A stretch of 64,000 nt of DNA from the NCBI RefSeq assembly GCF_003711515.1, contig NW_021167079.1:1663471-1727470 (forward strand), in the 5' to 3' direction. Each line of letters opens with the position of its first letter. Within the stretch, counting starts at the first letter, position 1. The position numbers were made by a program, and so were the translations under genes. Below are positions 32,040 through 44,921 of this stretch, in pieces. This DNA comes from Sodiomyces alkalinus F11. Taxonomy: Eukaryota > Ascomycota > Sordariomycetes > Glomerellales > Plectosphaerellaceae. Below the pieces are notes generated by a model. That model searched no databases, was not told the origin of the DNA, and worked only from the letters and a program-made list of their open reading frames with translations.

Positions 32040-35000
32040 GGCGAGGAGGGCTGAATGGAGAGGAGACGTCACCGAATCCAACGATGAAATCCAACTAGTT
32101 AGAGGGGGAAAGGGAGACTCCTGGAGAAGGAAGAAACCTTCGAGAAGACGTGGAGGGCGATCGTCTGCAGATATATACGTTACCTGCATGCTATGCTACC
32201 GATACTACGTGAGACACATGCAAACATATTGCCTGTGCTTGCTATACCGACGCCTCAGGGCTCGTGCTCTCACGGAAACAACCCTGTCCTGACTCCTGAC
32301 CAGTCACAGGATAATAGAAGTGGAGAGGGAGCTGTTCGAGTCAGTTCGACAACCTTCAGAGTTCAGACCCCAGGCCTGTTGGTGGGGATGACGCGACGAC
32401 CGGGTTCAGTGACTCCATCAACATATGTACGGCATCAAAGATAGGGTGCCGTGAGAGAAAAGGAAGAGGGATCTCGGTGGCGATGCATGGAACGCGCGCG
32501 GGCAGGTGGCCATGCTATTTGGTACGGGCTACGCTCCTCAGGGCAGGTGCAAAGAGAGGTCGAAGCGGGGCTGCCGGCGTGGAGAGAAGTCTTCAGAGGC
32601 CCCGAGATCTTGGCGGGTAACGGTGCAGTGCATAGTTGAGGGGCGCGTTATGCGCCGACTTGGGTCGGTGTTTTTGCCTCGGCCGACTAGGTAGGTAGGT
32701 AGGTGTGTAAGGTAGGCGCGGTCAATATAAACAGGTGCTGGTGAGAAGTGGGCAGGAGGACAATTGAATACGAGACGGGACAGTTGTATGGATTGGTGAG
32801 CTTCTTCCTCAGCTTGCAAGGGTGGGGTAATTTGATGGGCGCCTATTGGACAATCCGGTGACGTGTTCCATCTTCGATAAGGGGCGGGGCGGCGACCAAA
32901 CGCTGCCGAACGGATATGTACCGTCCAAGAAAGGCTCAATCTTGTATCCACATACCCCAGTTTGCGTGACGAGATACCCGCAGAGTACTTCGCTTGCCTT
33001 ATGGAGCACGCGCTCTTCGTCGGCACCGCGGAGAGATTGCCGTAACGGGAAGGTACTAAGCTTTTCCCCCAGCGACAAGTTTGGGATGGAAGTTCGTAGA
33101 CCGCGTTCAAGAATCAACCCCATGTCCGCAAGTCTCCCCCAGCTGATAGAGACATCTGTGGTACTGCCAACACCATCAAGGCGCCACCACTCGGCTGTTG
33201 AACCGGGTTCGCAATGCCGATAATCGTTAGCACCTTGGCCTTTTCTTTTCCCGTTCCTTACCTGATACGGCAACTCCAATATCAACCCCCAGTCTCACAG
33301 AGTCCAGAGTCCAGACCACGGCTGGCAGGTGAAGACCTGCAGCTATTAATTGATTATGCTGCCTACTTCAAGCAGAAGAATGCGGGCAGAGATATCTATA
33401 AGGACCAGTCAAAATTCCCAAAGCCAGGTCGGTTGTTCCTCCGAAGTGCAGACCGTGCTTCTCTAGGTATATAGCCTCTCTCACATGGGCTCGTGTACTG
33501 TGTACAATGCTTTCTACAAACTACATAAGAATGTCCCAGAGACTCTGATTAGAGGCTTGCATGTCTCGAGGACGAACCCCCTAGAGAGTTGTGAACGACC
33601 GTCCCTCTCCGTCGTCTCCGATCTACCCTGTTGATCCTCAATTTGTGTCCCTGCATGTCTAGCTCAGCTGTCACGGACTCATAGTGCTGCCTTGGGTTCT
33701 TTCCGGGGCCGCACCTGCTCCACGTGTCCCGGATCCGTGGTAAGAGGATCGGGCCGATGGGCTGCCCCTGAATATGAACTCGGATGGCTGCAGCCTACTT
33801 ACCTTACGTCCACGTTTTGGTTCACAATCAGCATCTTACGGAGTACAGATAAAAGCAACAAGCATGGATTGATTTCATGTTATCGCGGTAATTGCAATCA
33901 GACTACCTTTTCGCGTTCAGTAAACAATCAGGAGCAAGTTGAGCAACCCTTGGGCGGCTCGACGAGAACTTCTAGGGCCAATTTTCAGCGGTTGTATTCC
34001 TTATATTAGCTTGCAGCCCTGCACTGAGTCAATGTAGCTCTTCTGCGCACTTAGCGTCCGTATGTGAGCGAGGGACAATGAATACGAAAGTCAAGTTATT
34101 CGTATATTAAACCTCGACCTCACATGCTTCTGGTTCACGATTGGGCGCGCTACAATAGTAGATCGCTTCAGGTATATGATGTGCTCGTACTGTTGGAACG
34201 TGAGGGCCCCGAGGCCTTAACTCTGCGCGATACCCCCACTGTCCCCACAAACATGTATTTACTCAAATATCACTTCGCAAAGGCCTGGAAAGAGAAGACG
34301 TAACATAAGAGTTCAGTGTCAGTAGTCGAATAGACAGTGAAAAGACTAGTCGAGGGCTTTGAACGCCTGCAGGTCTAGACTCTAGGCAACATGTCATGGA
34401 GACCATAAAGTGCTCTCCTATCAGCCACAACAAGTTCGCAAGGACCCGCGGGCGCCTCTACAGCCTGGACGACGGCAGAGGTGGGGACTCGCATCCGGTG
34501 TAAAGACGAGAATGCCCAGGACTCCGAAGGAAATATCTGAGGCTTTGAAGCGAGTCAGTTGAAGCGAGTTAGAGAGGAGAGTGGATGACCGCTGGGCGAC
34601 TTGCGCGATGGATATGCGTTTTTGTTTGTGTTTAAGAAGAAGCGATTCACTTCAACGAGCCAGAAATCTGGGGATAACCTTGGGGCAAAATGAGGGCCTT
34701 CTGTATATATAAAGTACGACTGTCCGTCGGTATTAAAGGGGCAAGATTGTTAGGGGTTTTCCCCTTGGCTTAAAAACACAGCGTTGATGATGCCAGTGTA
34801 ATTACGGCACGCGTCCTCCGTATTCTCACTTATTATGGGGCTCATGCAGGGACCAGCGCACGGACAGTTAGTGGAGTGGAACGATGGCAATTCCGGCCTC
34901 CATGCCCCGAAGCCCTAAGAGCCAATCATAATCTTCGAAACGCACACGAAAGTGGATTACGTAAGGTTTGGGCGCATTTTATCCAGACCGAATGCCGAGA

Positions 35001-35968
35001 AGCCTGATGAGAAAACAGAAACGAACGACACATAAATACGGAGTAGCCCGACCCAGAGACTAAGTTCTCATTTGATTCGCCGCAAGGTAGAAGCTTCATA
35101 CTTTATGAAGCCATGTTTTGTCATGAAAACGTCCACAGCCTTCCTTGTTCCGAGATGGCCCGATGCTGACGAAGATTCGAGTCTCGCATTTCCGCGGCTC
35201 CTCTATTATTGAATTCTCTGGTCACCTTCGATAACCGGCTTGCGCGTTTGCGCTCAAACAAAACATTGTGAAGAGGGAAATCCAAGTGAGTATTCAATTC
35301 ATCGGCAGCATCTTAATTATCAGCCAATGGCTTTTCCTCACATGTGGTGTGTCTGATGAGGGAGTTGGGAAGTCAACTTGTCGATCCGAGATACGGGTTG
35401 CAGCTGACATGTGTTGGCAGCTGCGTCTCGATAAAGATATCCATCTATCTGCCTTTGACCCTTGGATCCTCGAGATTAAGCTTACTTGAAAAACAAAAAA
35501 AAAAAAAAGAAAAAAAAAAAGAAAAAGAAAAGAAATTTGGAAGGACAGACGTGTAGAAAAGAAGGAATGGGAGGCGAAGACATGTCCTCAGTTGCTAATT
35601 CTGTAGTTCCGGGGGCCGGGGCTGCCCGGGTGCGATTGGTAGCGGCCCGCCCCGGCACCGAAGACCGATTTGTTCAATTGAAGGGCCGCGGAGATGCAAA
35701 TCAGCGCATCGTGCCAGAAAGAAATTTGAAGGATACTAAGCCGTGACAGCATAATTAGAGTGGAGTCAGAGGACAACCACCGACTTTCTCGTGCTCTTCG
35801 CCGCAGATAAATACCTCGAGCCCCCGAGGCCATGACCCATAACGGCCATTCGAGAACCCAGGACCCCTATTCAGATATCAGACACTGCACACCCAATCTG
35901 CCCTAGCCACGCTCTATACCGAGTAGAACACCACAGTGCGGACACAAATCATACAACATTCGCCCAGC
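32040..35968. other. 3.9-kb gene desert
   Basis: No convincing coding region on either strand; between about 34010 and 35260 not even a 60-codon open frame exists. It holds tandem taggtagg at 32688-32703, and an A-rich stretch at 35493-35535. CpA/TpG are not depleted, so this is not RIP-mutated transposon like 1-8015. The left end is the aminopeptidase promoter and the right end the flavohemoglobin promoter. Confidence 0.6.
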
Positions 35969-37252
35969 ATGGCTCTCTCGGCGGCCCAAACTGCCATCGT
36001 CAAATCGACGGCACCCATCCTCAAAGAACAAGGCACGAGAATCACAACCCTCTTCTACAAGAACATGATTTCCGCCCACCCAGAACTACGCAACATCTTC
36101 AACCTGGCCAACCAACACAGCGGCGACCAGCCCCGCGCCCTTGCCAACGCCGTCCTCTCCTACGCCCAGCACATCGACGACCTCGGTGCCCTCAGCCCCG
36201 CCGTCGAGCGCATCGCCCAGCGCCACGTCAGCCTCCGCGTCCTCCCCGAGCAGTACCCCATCGTCGGCAAGCACCTCCTGGGCGCCATCGCCGAGGTGCT
36301 CGGCCCGGCCCTGACCCCCGGCATCGCCGAAGCCTGGACCGCAGCCTACAACCAGCTCGCCAGCGTCTTCATCCACCGCGAGGCCGAGATGTACAGCGAG
36401 GAAGGCGAGTGGGTAGGTTGGCGGCGGTTCCGGGTCGAGAAGCGCGAGAAGGAGTCCCCCCTCGTCGACAGCTTCTACCTCGTCCCCGAGGACGGCCGGC
36501 CGCTCCCCGCGTGCCACCCCGGCCAATACGTCAGCGTGCGCGTCAAGGTCTCCTCCCTCGACGGCATCTTCCAGTGCCGCCAGTACAGTCTCAGCGAAGC
36601 GCCGAGGGCCGACCGCTACCGCATCAGCGTGAAGAGGCAGGTCCCCTCGGCGGGAAGGGAGGATGATCGGGGTGACCCCCCGGCCGGCTTGGTCTCGAAT
36701 CTGCTCCACGACAACTACAAGGCCGGCGACGTCGTCGAGATGTCGTTCCCGCGCGGTGACTTCACCGTAGACGTTGAAGACCCTGCCAAGGCTGATGTGC
36801 CGCTCGTGCTCATGTCCGCTGGCGTGGGCGTCACGCCCGAGATGTCCATCCTCGACGCCGTGCTGTCACCGGAGTCCAAGGTCACTTCCCGCCCCATTCA
36901 CTGGATCCACGCCGCGCGGAACGGCGAGGAGGTCCCCTTCGGGCAGCATGTCAGGAAGGTGGCGGGCGAGAAGAGCAACGTCGGCACGGTCCTCTTCCTG
37001 GAGAAGGTGAAGCAGGGGGAGGAGAAGGGGCGCGATTTTGACTTTGATGGCATTTTCGACTTGAACCGTCTTGATCGGGACGAGCATCTTTCCCTCCAGG
37101 ATCCCAGGACGGATTATTACGTCTGTGGTCCCCAGTCGTGGATGCTGGCGGTGAGGGACCGGCTGGAGGAGTTCGGTGTCAAGAGAGGTCGGATCCATAT
37201 GGAATTGTTTGGTACCGGCGACGTGAACGACCAGCAACGAACTACGGGCTAG
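35969..37252 (+). CDS. fhb1: Flavohemoglobin, nitric oxide dioxygenase
   Basis: Single exon, 427 residues. Converts nitric oxide plus O2 to nitrate using NAD(P)H and FAD, protecting against nitrosative stress; cytosolic or mitochondrial in fungi. The globin domain (1-145) has the key residues Tyr B10 (Y30 in TTLFY), Gln E7 (Q54 in SGDQPRA) and proximal His F8 (H86 in AQRHVSLR). The ferredoxin-reductase part has the FAD motif CRQYSLSEA, the NAD loop MSAGVGVTPEM, and the final nucleotide-binding block YYVCGPQSWM. I chose the ATG at 35969 because it aligns with the family N-terminus; an in-frame ATG at 35936 adds 11 residues. Its upstream region is the long gene desert. Confidence 0.96.
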   Translation: MALSAAQTAIVKSTAPILKEQGTRITTLFYKNMISAHPELRNIFNLANQHSGDQPRALANAVLSYAQHIDDLGALSPAVERIAQRHVSLRVLPEQYPIVGKHLLGAIAEVLGPALTPGIAEAWTAAYNQLASVFIHREAEMYSEEGEWVGWRRFRVEKREKESPLVDSFYLVPEDGRPLPACHPGQYVSVRVKVSSLDGIFQCRQYSLSEAPRADRYRISVKRQVPSAGREDDRGDPPAGLVSNLLHDNYKAGDVVEMSFPRGDFTVDVEDPAKADVPLVLMSAGVGVTPEMSILDAVLSPESKVTSRPIHWIHAARNGEEVPFGQHVRKVAGEKSNVGTVLFLEKVKQGEEKGRDFDFDGIFDLNRLDRDEHLSLQDPRTDYYVCGPQSWMLAVRDRLEEFGVKRGRIHMELFGTGDVNDQQRTTG

Positions 37253-37942
37253 AATTTTCTTTTCATCTTTTCATCCTCCTTTTTTTTACTTCTTTTCATT
37301 CTGTACAGAGAGCGAATTCGTTGATCTATATCCATGTCTCGACAGAAGCGCATGATTTGGGCCACTTCACTCACCCTCCAGCACACACAGACTTCTAGAA
37401 GAATATCCGAATATATCTACATGTACGGTCGTGGCATAGTTGGACGTTTCACCGGCATTATTGAGATTCGAAACATTCTAAATGGTCTTGCTCTCCAGGA
37501 GTCTCGGGTATGTTCGGGCGCAGTCTTTGTCGGGCACTTGTCAATAAGGGGCAGCCCCCCGAGAGAAAATAATCACGCACACAGCCGATGCAGTCGGAAC
37601 TATTGGGTAGGTCAAGATCGGACAACGAAACCCTGAAAACGTACCTAGATCCCGATCGGCGATATTAATGGGCCTTGCCAACTGACAAAGAAAGATTTGA
37701 GTTGACGCCGTTGGTTTAGTTCCACTCCCAGGTACGGTTCATCGAGTCGCGTCATGCAGTCGTACCGGTTACGGAATTCTAGAAGAAGCAGAGACGGGGA
37801 ACCAAAAAGATTTGATAATTCCGAGTTCCGTCATGATTTTCTCGATTTTTGTTCCATTGCCCCACGCCGAACGCCATATTCCTTCCTCTCGTGCTTCTTC
37901 GAATCTCACAATGCCCACGATGAGAATAGCGAGGCGCCGAGC
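37253..37942. other. Intergenic, flavohemoglobin to SAT4-type gene
   Basis: About 690 bp with pyrimidine-rich sequence just after the flavohemoglobin stop; no gene supported. Confidence 0.5.
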
Positions 37943-39426
37943 ATGAACTCCTCTACGGTGGAGATATTTGTCTTCCTCTCCCTCGGCCTTTTCATCATCC
38001 TCTTTCGCCTCTTCGGTCGAGTGTACATGGTCGGCTGGCGTGGGATGAGGGCGGACGACTACCTTATGCTGGTCAACATGCTCCCTTATACGGCGAACGC
38101 AGTCCTGGCAGACACGGTGGAAGGCGTGACCCATGGACTGACAAATAGCAACATGTCCGACGCCGAAAGACGAGCTCTGAGCCCGGAAAGCGAAGAATAT
38201 GCCATGAGGTCGGTGGAAAATGATCCGAATCCGGGCCCTCCTCAAGCTTTTATTTGGCCAGAACGAAGAGCGAGGGACCGTGATATCACGACGAGACGCG
38301 GGAAGGCTAATTGCCCCGGACAGGGTTTTGGGCTCCAAGATCCAGGTGGCGGGCTGGACCATGTATGTCACGGCGAACTGGATCATCAAGTCCTCCATGT
38401 GTGCTTTCTATCTACGGTTGACGGTACGTGCCAACGTGATGCGCCCTGTCGTTCTACCAGACTTTAGCACACATGCAGTCTATGCTGTCGATACATGTAT
38501 GAAGCTGACTTCTTCATTTAAGACTGGCGTCCAAGGTTACCGAACGATGCTAGATATCAGCTTCGCCCTCATCGCCGCATCGTACATCGCCCTCATGGGA
38601 TGTGTCCTCTTCGCTTGTCACCCAATGGAGCGGCATTGGCAAATATATCCAGACCCGGGCAGTAAGTAGGGGGCCTAGGGGCCATCAGATTCCACATTCC
38701 ACATCTCACACTTGAGACAATGCCTTCTCAGAAACATCGAGTTCTGATTATTGTTCGTCTTCCATTCCGATGGACCCACAGACGTATGTTATCCAGCTAT
38801 TTCGAAGGCGGTCATCTACACCAACGCCACGCTTAACTCCATTACCGACCTTTACCTCATCGTCCTCCCACTTCCAATGCTCTGGATGGTAAAACTCCCG
38901 AAACTGAAGAAGCTGGGACTCGCTGTGCTCTTTTCGGGGGCCTTTTTCGTCATCGCAGCGTGTCTTCTGCGGAGTATCATCACCCTCCGGGTACGTGAAA
39001 GATTAAGACGGGCAACGGGGCAACGGGGCAACGGGGCAACGGCAGGCCGACAACGTGGGCTAACTTGAAGACAACTGGCAGAACAAAGTAAATGGTCCGG
39101 TGGAAGGAGCTATGTGGTCCGTCCGCGAGTGTTTCGTCGCCGTCACCATCGCCAACCTCCCCGTGTTATGGGCTTTCTTCCGTCTCTGGCCGAACCCGTT
39201 CCGACCACGGCGGACACGACTTGGCTCTGACGAGAGCAGGGGCCGTCAAGAGAGCGGAAGTGGAAGGTCCGAGGAAGGGGGTGGAAGAAGAGCAAGTCAA
39301 CAGAGGAAGCCGCAGAGTCACCGGGCTGATGTCGGGGAAACCGACCTTGAGATGAATGGTTCGGAAACTTCGGGACACGATTCAGGTTCCATGGCGCCTC
39401 TGAGGGAGCCATTAGGTACCCCCTGA
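37943..39426 (+). CDS. Seven-helix rhodopsin-domain (SAT4/PTH11-like) membrane protein
   Basis: Exons 37943-38208, 38324-38423, 38523-38661, 38782-38990 and 39082-39426 give 352 residues. Seven hydrophobic segments are visible, among them IFVFLSLGLFIILFRLF, VAGWTMYVTANWIIKSSM, SFALIAASYIALMGCVLF, DLYLIVLPLPMLWMVKLPK and AVLFSGAFFVIAACLLRS. RADDYLM, CAFYLRLT and the VIYTNATLNSITDLYLIVLP block are typical of the fungal rhodopsin-domain family. Family members are GPCR-like proteins; a few such as PTH11 act in surface sensing, but most are uncharacterised. No N-terminal CFEM domain is present. The cytosolic tail is Arg/Ser/Gly-rich. Intron 4 contains four tandem ggcaacg-type units. Confidence 0.88.
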
Positions 39427-39796
39427 TTTTTTCCTTTTTTCCCTTTGTTTCTATCTTTTTTCTATCTTTTTCTTCTTGTTTAGAGCTGCAATCGGGTTAT
39501 CAGATGCCCCCCCCCNNNNNNNNNNCCCCCCCCCGAGTAGGTACTTAGTATAAGAGGAAGGAGTTTCGGGTGATGAGTTGATAATGCTGTCATCATAACT
39601 GAAGTTGAGCTAATGACGATGTCACACCACTCATCGGTACGGTATACATAATAATACATGCCATTGGGTGACATTCCACGTGCGATACTGTAATCAACTC
39701 AACTACTCGAGACCATCTTCTCCCAAACCGATTCCAGCTCTCCTGGCAAGAAGAATTTTATCAAGCGAGCCAAAGAGCAGAATAATCTCGACTAAC
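39427..39796. other. Intergenic with sequence gap
   Basis: Short T-rich region then a C homopolymer broken by ten N. No gene. Confidence 0.6.
39516..39525. other. Assembly gap (10 N) inside a poly-C run
   Basis: Nine C precede and nine C follow the N run, so the true sequence is almost certainly a longer C homopolymer. Confidence 0.95.
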
Positions 39797-41005
39797 ATGT
39801 TACCGCGGCTCGCCGTCCAAAGCTCCGGTCTAGTCGCCCGAGCAGCCCGATGGCCCCGACCGGCCTTCCCATCCGCCGGGCCCGTTTCCCGTGTTCCGGG
39901 TGTCTCTTCTACCTTCTCTTCTACCATCACGCAAGGGCGGCCGCTCACCCCATTCCGTGCCGGGTCTGCCTTGCACCGACCCAATGTTATGTTAGAGGAC
40001 GAGAAGAACGGTTTTGGATTCATTCGCCATAATCCTCGAGACCCCAAACCAAGGAAGACTTCAGTCACTGAAATTCGAGGGCCCTACTATTCCGTCATGG
40101 GCAAGAACTACCTCCAGGATGTGCTCGAGACGTGAGTGAGAGATGTTCATGCTCTTCCACCTCACAGACTCACAGTTTCCTTTATCAAGCTAACTGCGGC
40201 CTTGTGCAGTATGGGCTACTACGTCGACGGCCTAAAGTTTGCAGGGGGTTCCTTTTCTCTCTTCCCCGAAGAGAAACTCCATGAACTAATCGCTCTGGCT
40301 CACCATCACGACGTTTACGTCTCAACTGTACGCACTCCTTTCAAGATCTTCCCCGAACACAGGAACTTTTACTTAACCTCAACTCTCGTTGGCGTTTGAC
40401 AAAAGTCGTGCGACTAATGAACCCCAAAGGGCGGCTGGATCGAGCATATCCTAACCCACTCAGCCAACCCACAAAACGCAGTCGACCGCTACCTCGAGAC
40501 CTGCAAGCGAATGGGCTTCGACGTCATCGAGCTATCCACCGGCTTCCTGTCCCTCCCGCCCGACGACTGGCTGCGCCTCGTCGACCGGGTCCGCGACGCC
40601 GGGCTGACCCCGAAACCGGAAATCGGGATCCAGTTCGGCGCCGGCGGCGACACGGCGGCGTCGGAACTCAAGAGCATGGGCCAGTCCGACCCGTCCAAGG
40701 TCGTCAACCTGGGGAAACGCTTCCTCGACGCCGGGGTCGAGCGCCTCATGATCGAGAGCGAGGGCATCACGGAGAACGTGGAGACGTGGCACACCGATGT
40801 CATTCAGACCATCTTGCGCGACTTGCCCATGGAGAAGGTCATGTTTGAGGCGGCCGACCCGGCTGTGTTCAACTGGTACGTGCGGGAGTTTGGGATCGAT
40901 GTGAACTTGTTCGTCGATCATTCGCAGATTGTTCAGTTGAGCGCGCTTCGGGCCGGTATCTGGGGCATGTCGGACACGTTTGGGAAGGTGACTAGCTTTC
41001 GCTAG
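39797..41005 (+). CDS. Phosphosulfolactate synthase (ComA) family protein
   Basis: Exons 39797-40131, 40210-40327 and 40430-41005 give 342 residues. The catalytic TIM barrel shows LKFAGGSFSLFPEEKLHELI, GGWIEHIL, CKRMGFDVIELSTGF, KPEIGIQFGAGGDTA, RLMIESEGITENV, MFEAADPAVFNWYVREFG and NLFVDHSQIVQL. In archaea ComA adds sulfite to phosphoenolpyruvate at the start of coenzyme M synthesis; plant relatives (Hsa32) are tied to heat tolerance, and the fungal role is unknown. The N-terminal 60 residues are Arg/Ser-rich without acidic residues (LVARAARWPRPAF), fitting a mitochondrial presequence. Both introns restore frame exactly. Confidence 0.88.
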
Positions 41006-41217
41006 AAGGGGGTTTGGGGGGGGCGGGATGCTGAAAATGAAGGCAAAACAAGCACAGGGGTTTGCTTGTAGAAACACGGTGCAAGGGCGTAATGACGGTA
41101 ATGGTACAATTAACGGTAATATGATGATATCGAACCCCCGAATCTCTGTCATCGAAGAACGAGCGCTTCCCGGAAATTGTTGAGACGTGGCATGCCACAG
41201 CTATGAACGCTACTAGG

Positions 41218-43071
41218 TCAGTATACATAAAAGTTGGCCATCTCGGGGTTCATCTCCCTCATCTTCTTATTCTGTCTCCGCAGCATAATGCGCATGAACC
41301 AAGCCAAGACAACAACACCGGCAGAAAAGGCAATGCTCGCCATCCAAGCCGGCAGGTAGTGAGGGTGATGCGATTGCGGCCACAGGTACGGCATGTACAC
41401 GGACGAGAGGTTGCCCAAGGTATTGCAAACCGCGATCGCCACGGCCTTCTTCTCGTTGGTCTGACCCAGGGAAGCGGCCGTCCAGCCCAGAATGACGTTA
41501 TTGATGCCGAACGAGAAGCCGACGAAGAGGAAGATGCCGACCATGCGCGCCGCGATATTGTACGAGACGGCGGGGATGATGAACCCCGCCACGACGATGG
41601 TCTTGCATACGGTGGTGTGCCAAGTACGCTCGTTGAAGCGGCCCGAGCTGTAGGCGATGGCAACGGCCATGACGGCGGCGAAGAAGTAGGGCGGGAAACA
41701 CAGCACGAGGGTGATGGTCCTCTCGTAGCCCAGGGTCTCCATCACGGTGGGGAGGAAGTTTTGGAAGCTGATCGACGAGAGGTGGAAGTTGTACATGAGG
41801 CAGAAGACCCAGGTGCGCCAGTCTGAAAGGGCCTCGCGGAGTCCCACCCAGACGCTGGTGCCCTCGCGGTGGTCGGTGGTGTCAAGGGCAATACGGTTGT
41901 GGGCAAGTTGACGCTGCTCGGGGGTAAGCCAGCGAGTTTGGAGGGGGTGGTCTGGGAGTAGGTAGAAGGCGAAAACTGCGACAATGGCGGAGACGGCGCC
42001 TTGAATGATGAAGAGCCTAGAGTAGTGAAAAGAAGGTTAGAAGAATGGAATGTAATACGCGGGGGCAAAAAAGAACCCCCCCCCCCCCATGGATGCTGAG
42101 AGGGCAGCGAGTGGTGGCCGGGTCTTTAACTCTTACCACCTCCATCCTGACAGTCCTCTGACACCGTCAAGACCGGCAAAGACACCGGCAGCGATCAATC
42201 CCGAAAAAGCACTCGCCAGCATGTTGGCAGTGTAAAAGAGAGACATCCGGGTGGCCATCTCTTTCCGGGTGTAGAACAAGCTAATGATGTAGAGGGCACC
42301 GGGGTAGAACTAGGGAGATGTGTTAGTTAAAACCGTTGCTGCCCTGTTGCTTCAAAAGGTTGGTGATTGAACGCACCGGAGCTTCGGTAATTCCCAGCAG
42401 GAACCGACAGGCAACCATGCCGCCGTAGTCCTCAGCAAGGTAAGTGAGCAAGCTGACGATGGACCATGCAAAGCAGAAACCAGCCATGTACCACGATGGT
42501 CTGATACGGTTCAGGAGCATGTTCGAGGGTACTTGACCGCAAATGTACCTGTGTATGGGGTGTTTGATATGTTAACAAACCCGGTCTCATAATTCATTCG
42601 TAAAGACCAATGATCAAATAGCCAACGGAGGGGAAGACCGGGGTTGGCACAGTACCCGACAAATAGAATGGACACGCATGTGTTGTACTGCGTGCCCTCC
42701 AAGTCAAGGTCGTCCTCCAAACCGTTCAGTCTGGCGTTTACCAAGGCGGTCCTGTCGAGATAGTTGAAGAGATACATGAGCCAAAGGATGGGCTATACCA
42801 CGTGTCAGCAAAAAGAAGTCGGAACCCGTGGCGGCGGGTGGGAGTTCCTGCTCACCAAGATGAAGAGGTCTAGTCTCTTCACCAGGGCAATCTCCCTGGG
42901 ATCAGTCTTGTCGTGGGCACCAAACTCGTCGATCTTCTCCCTGATAGGGACCTTCTGGTAAGTGCTGTCATCTCCTGTTGTGGTCTGGCGCTCGAGTTGG
43001 TTCTCGTTCAGCTTGGCTGTGGAGATGACGTCCGAATGGTTAATACCGGCAGTTGGCTTTTCCGAAGCCAT
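41218..43071 (-). CDS. MFS transporter, Tna1/Dal5-like
   Basis: Exons 43071-42856, 42792-42656, 42548-42377, 42309-42137 and 42016-41218 give 498 residues. A hydrophilic N-terminus of about 70 residues precedes twelve predicted helices. Family landmarks: LFNYLDRTALVNARLNG, YICGQVPSNMLLNRIRPSWY, GITEAPFYPGALYIISLFY, SGWRWLFIIQGAVSAIVA, and the second-half helices around FSFGINNVILGWTAASLGQT. This anion:cation symporter group takes up nicotinate, allantoate, vitamins or other small organic anions at the plasma membrane; the substrate is not predictable. The fourth intron carries a 13-C run. Unlike the relic at 25346-26044, all helices are present. Confidence 0.92.
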
Positions 43072-44921
43072 GGTTGAGTCTTATGAGGATTTGAGCCGGG
43101 ACCCAAGGAAGAGCACAGGGAAAGAAGTTTAACAAGACAGCGTCGTATAGAACAGAAGACGGCAAATCGAAAGAGACCCAGAAAGAACAAAAGAAGAAGA
43201 GCAATTGAGACCCGTTGGGTGGTGATCGACTTCGACTTTTTATACTTGCTTCCTTCTTTTATATCTCCCAGTCAAACTAGGGGAGATAGGTAACGCTGGG
43301 ATCACGGAGATGGAGCCGACGCGGAGAATTGCGGGGAATCCCCACCCAAAATTCGCATCCAGGTTGATATGCGGGATAGAATGCGGGGAAGTGGTGGGGG
43401 TCTCGTGGAATCTCTTCCGTGTTCGCTCAAGCTTGGCGCCGGGTTAGGTGCCGGCGTCCGTACATCGCACCAACTAGCCTGGAAGGCATGCTGCACTACA
43501 GTCGGTTTCCTGTACTTTTTCGGCGTAGCGCCTATATATTCGAGGGAGGTTGATGGGAAATAAAGGCTGACAATAGCCCGCCTCGAACTTGTAAATAAGG
43601 AATACATCGACGGGCAAAGTGGGATAACGCCGCAAAAGAATCGAAAGAAGTACACGTGTAGACCAATGGTCCAAGGACTCGGCTGAGTGGGTCACGGATT
43701 ACAGTATCACCCTTTTGTTTTGCCAGGGGCTAGTCTCGGTAGCTCACTGGGTCAAGGAATAAACCCAGGAATTTTCGAAATCAACAGAAACCCACACGGG
43801 ATAAAATTAAGCTTAAAAACGAACCAACCGCCTTTGCAGCAGTGTTCTCCAATTGTGGACTTCGTCTTATACTGTTATACCCGGCCCAACCAACGAGTCT
43901 GGTACACGTCGTGACCTCTCATGTCGGATTTATCAGCAACACCAAGCACCACCGGGACAGGCGACCTGGCAATTATGCTGCTGAGAAGAGTGCAAACAAT
44001 TTCTCCATGCCCGACATATATTCCTTGCTCTCGGCAGTGCTGCTCACAATATCAAGGGGAATAAAGAACGCTACTGAGCCGTGGTGCGGAGACAGCTCCA
44101 CATTTACCCCTCACAATGTGGGGGGCGAATAGTATTCGGTCAACTCGCCGACCCAAATCTCGGAAACGGCGCCGACACCGGTCACACCAATATGGCAATG
44201 TCCGGCACTTTGAAAACGCCACCTCTAGCACAAAGCCCTGGGCTCTTGGTATTCTTGGAATATACATGTAACTACCCCTGTTGCCAGTTCAACAAGAATT
44301 TGCACACGTGTAGTAGCTTATTTGAGGCGCCACTGTCGTAAGTGGTAGGCATTGACGAGAAAATTGCCAAAACAGGCTAGGCAGTCTGTCAATGCCAGCC
44401 GCTTGGATTCAGGTTCCCACAACCACGTGCCCCCTTGGTACAGACCGTTGCGCGACCAAAGTAGGGTCCCATTTCTGTCACTGCCTCCTCGACTCTTCGT
44501 CGAGAGGCAAAGAGCTATTGGGTACATGTACGGAACTCATCCCCCTTTTGCCAGACATGTGTAAAGCGTACTCAGGGCCTCGGGCCGTGTCGCCTTACTG
44601 GCAGCCCGGATGAGCTACAGCCTACCCGTGCCACGCGCCGTTGGGAACACAGTCGGATGTCGTTCCTCGACCGACTCCAGAATAGTGTCAATTGTTACAA
44701 AATGCGTGAGTAGCGCAAGACAACCTTAGAGATGGTATCCAGTCTCCGCCCTTGACTCTCTACATGTAATAAAGGGGTATTCCAGCAGATACACGTGGTC
44801 AACTCCCCCGATCGGAGCATACCGTGACACGAGCCCACATAGGTAATATTAAACATCATCCAGCATAGCACTCAATATACATATACAACCTGACCTGACA
44901 TCCGAAGATAGTTGAGGATAC
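43072..44921. other. Intergenic, MFS promoter to permease 3' end
   Basis: About 1.85 kb. The left 200 bp are the MFS promoter. No recognisable coding sequence; a few short frames lack any domain. Confidence 0.5.
43236..43244 (-). promoter_or_regulatory. TATA-like box of the MFS gene
   Basis: tataaaaag on the minus strand about 165 bp upstream of the MFS start. Confidence 0.45.

Noticed and set aside
36086..36709. 207-codon minus-strand frame
   Set aside because: Antisense of the flavohemoglobin gene; no independent evidence.
39010..39045. Tandem ggcaacg units as a separate element
   Set aside because: Only four short units inside an intron of the SAT4-type gene; simple slippage repeat.
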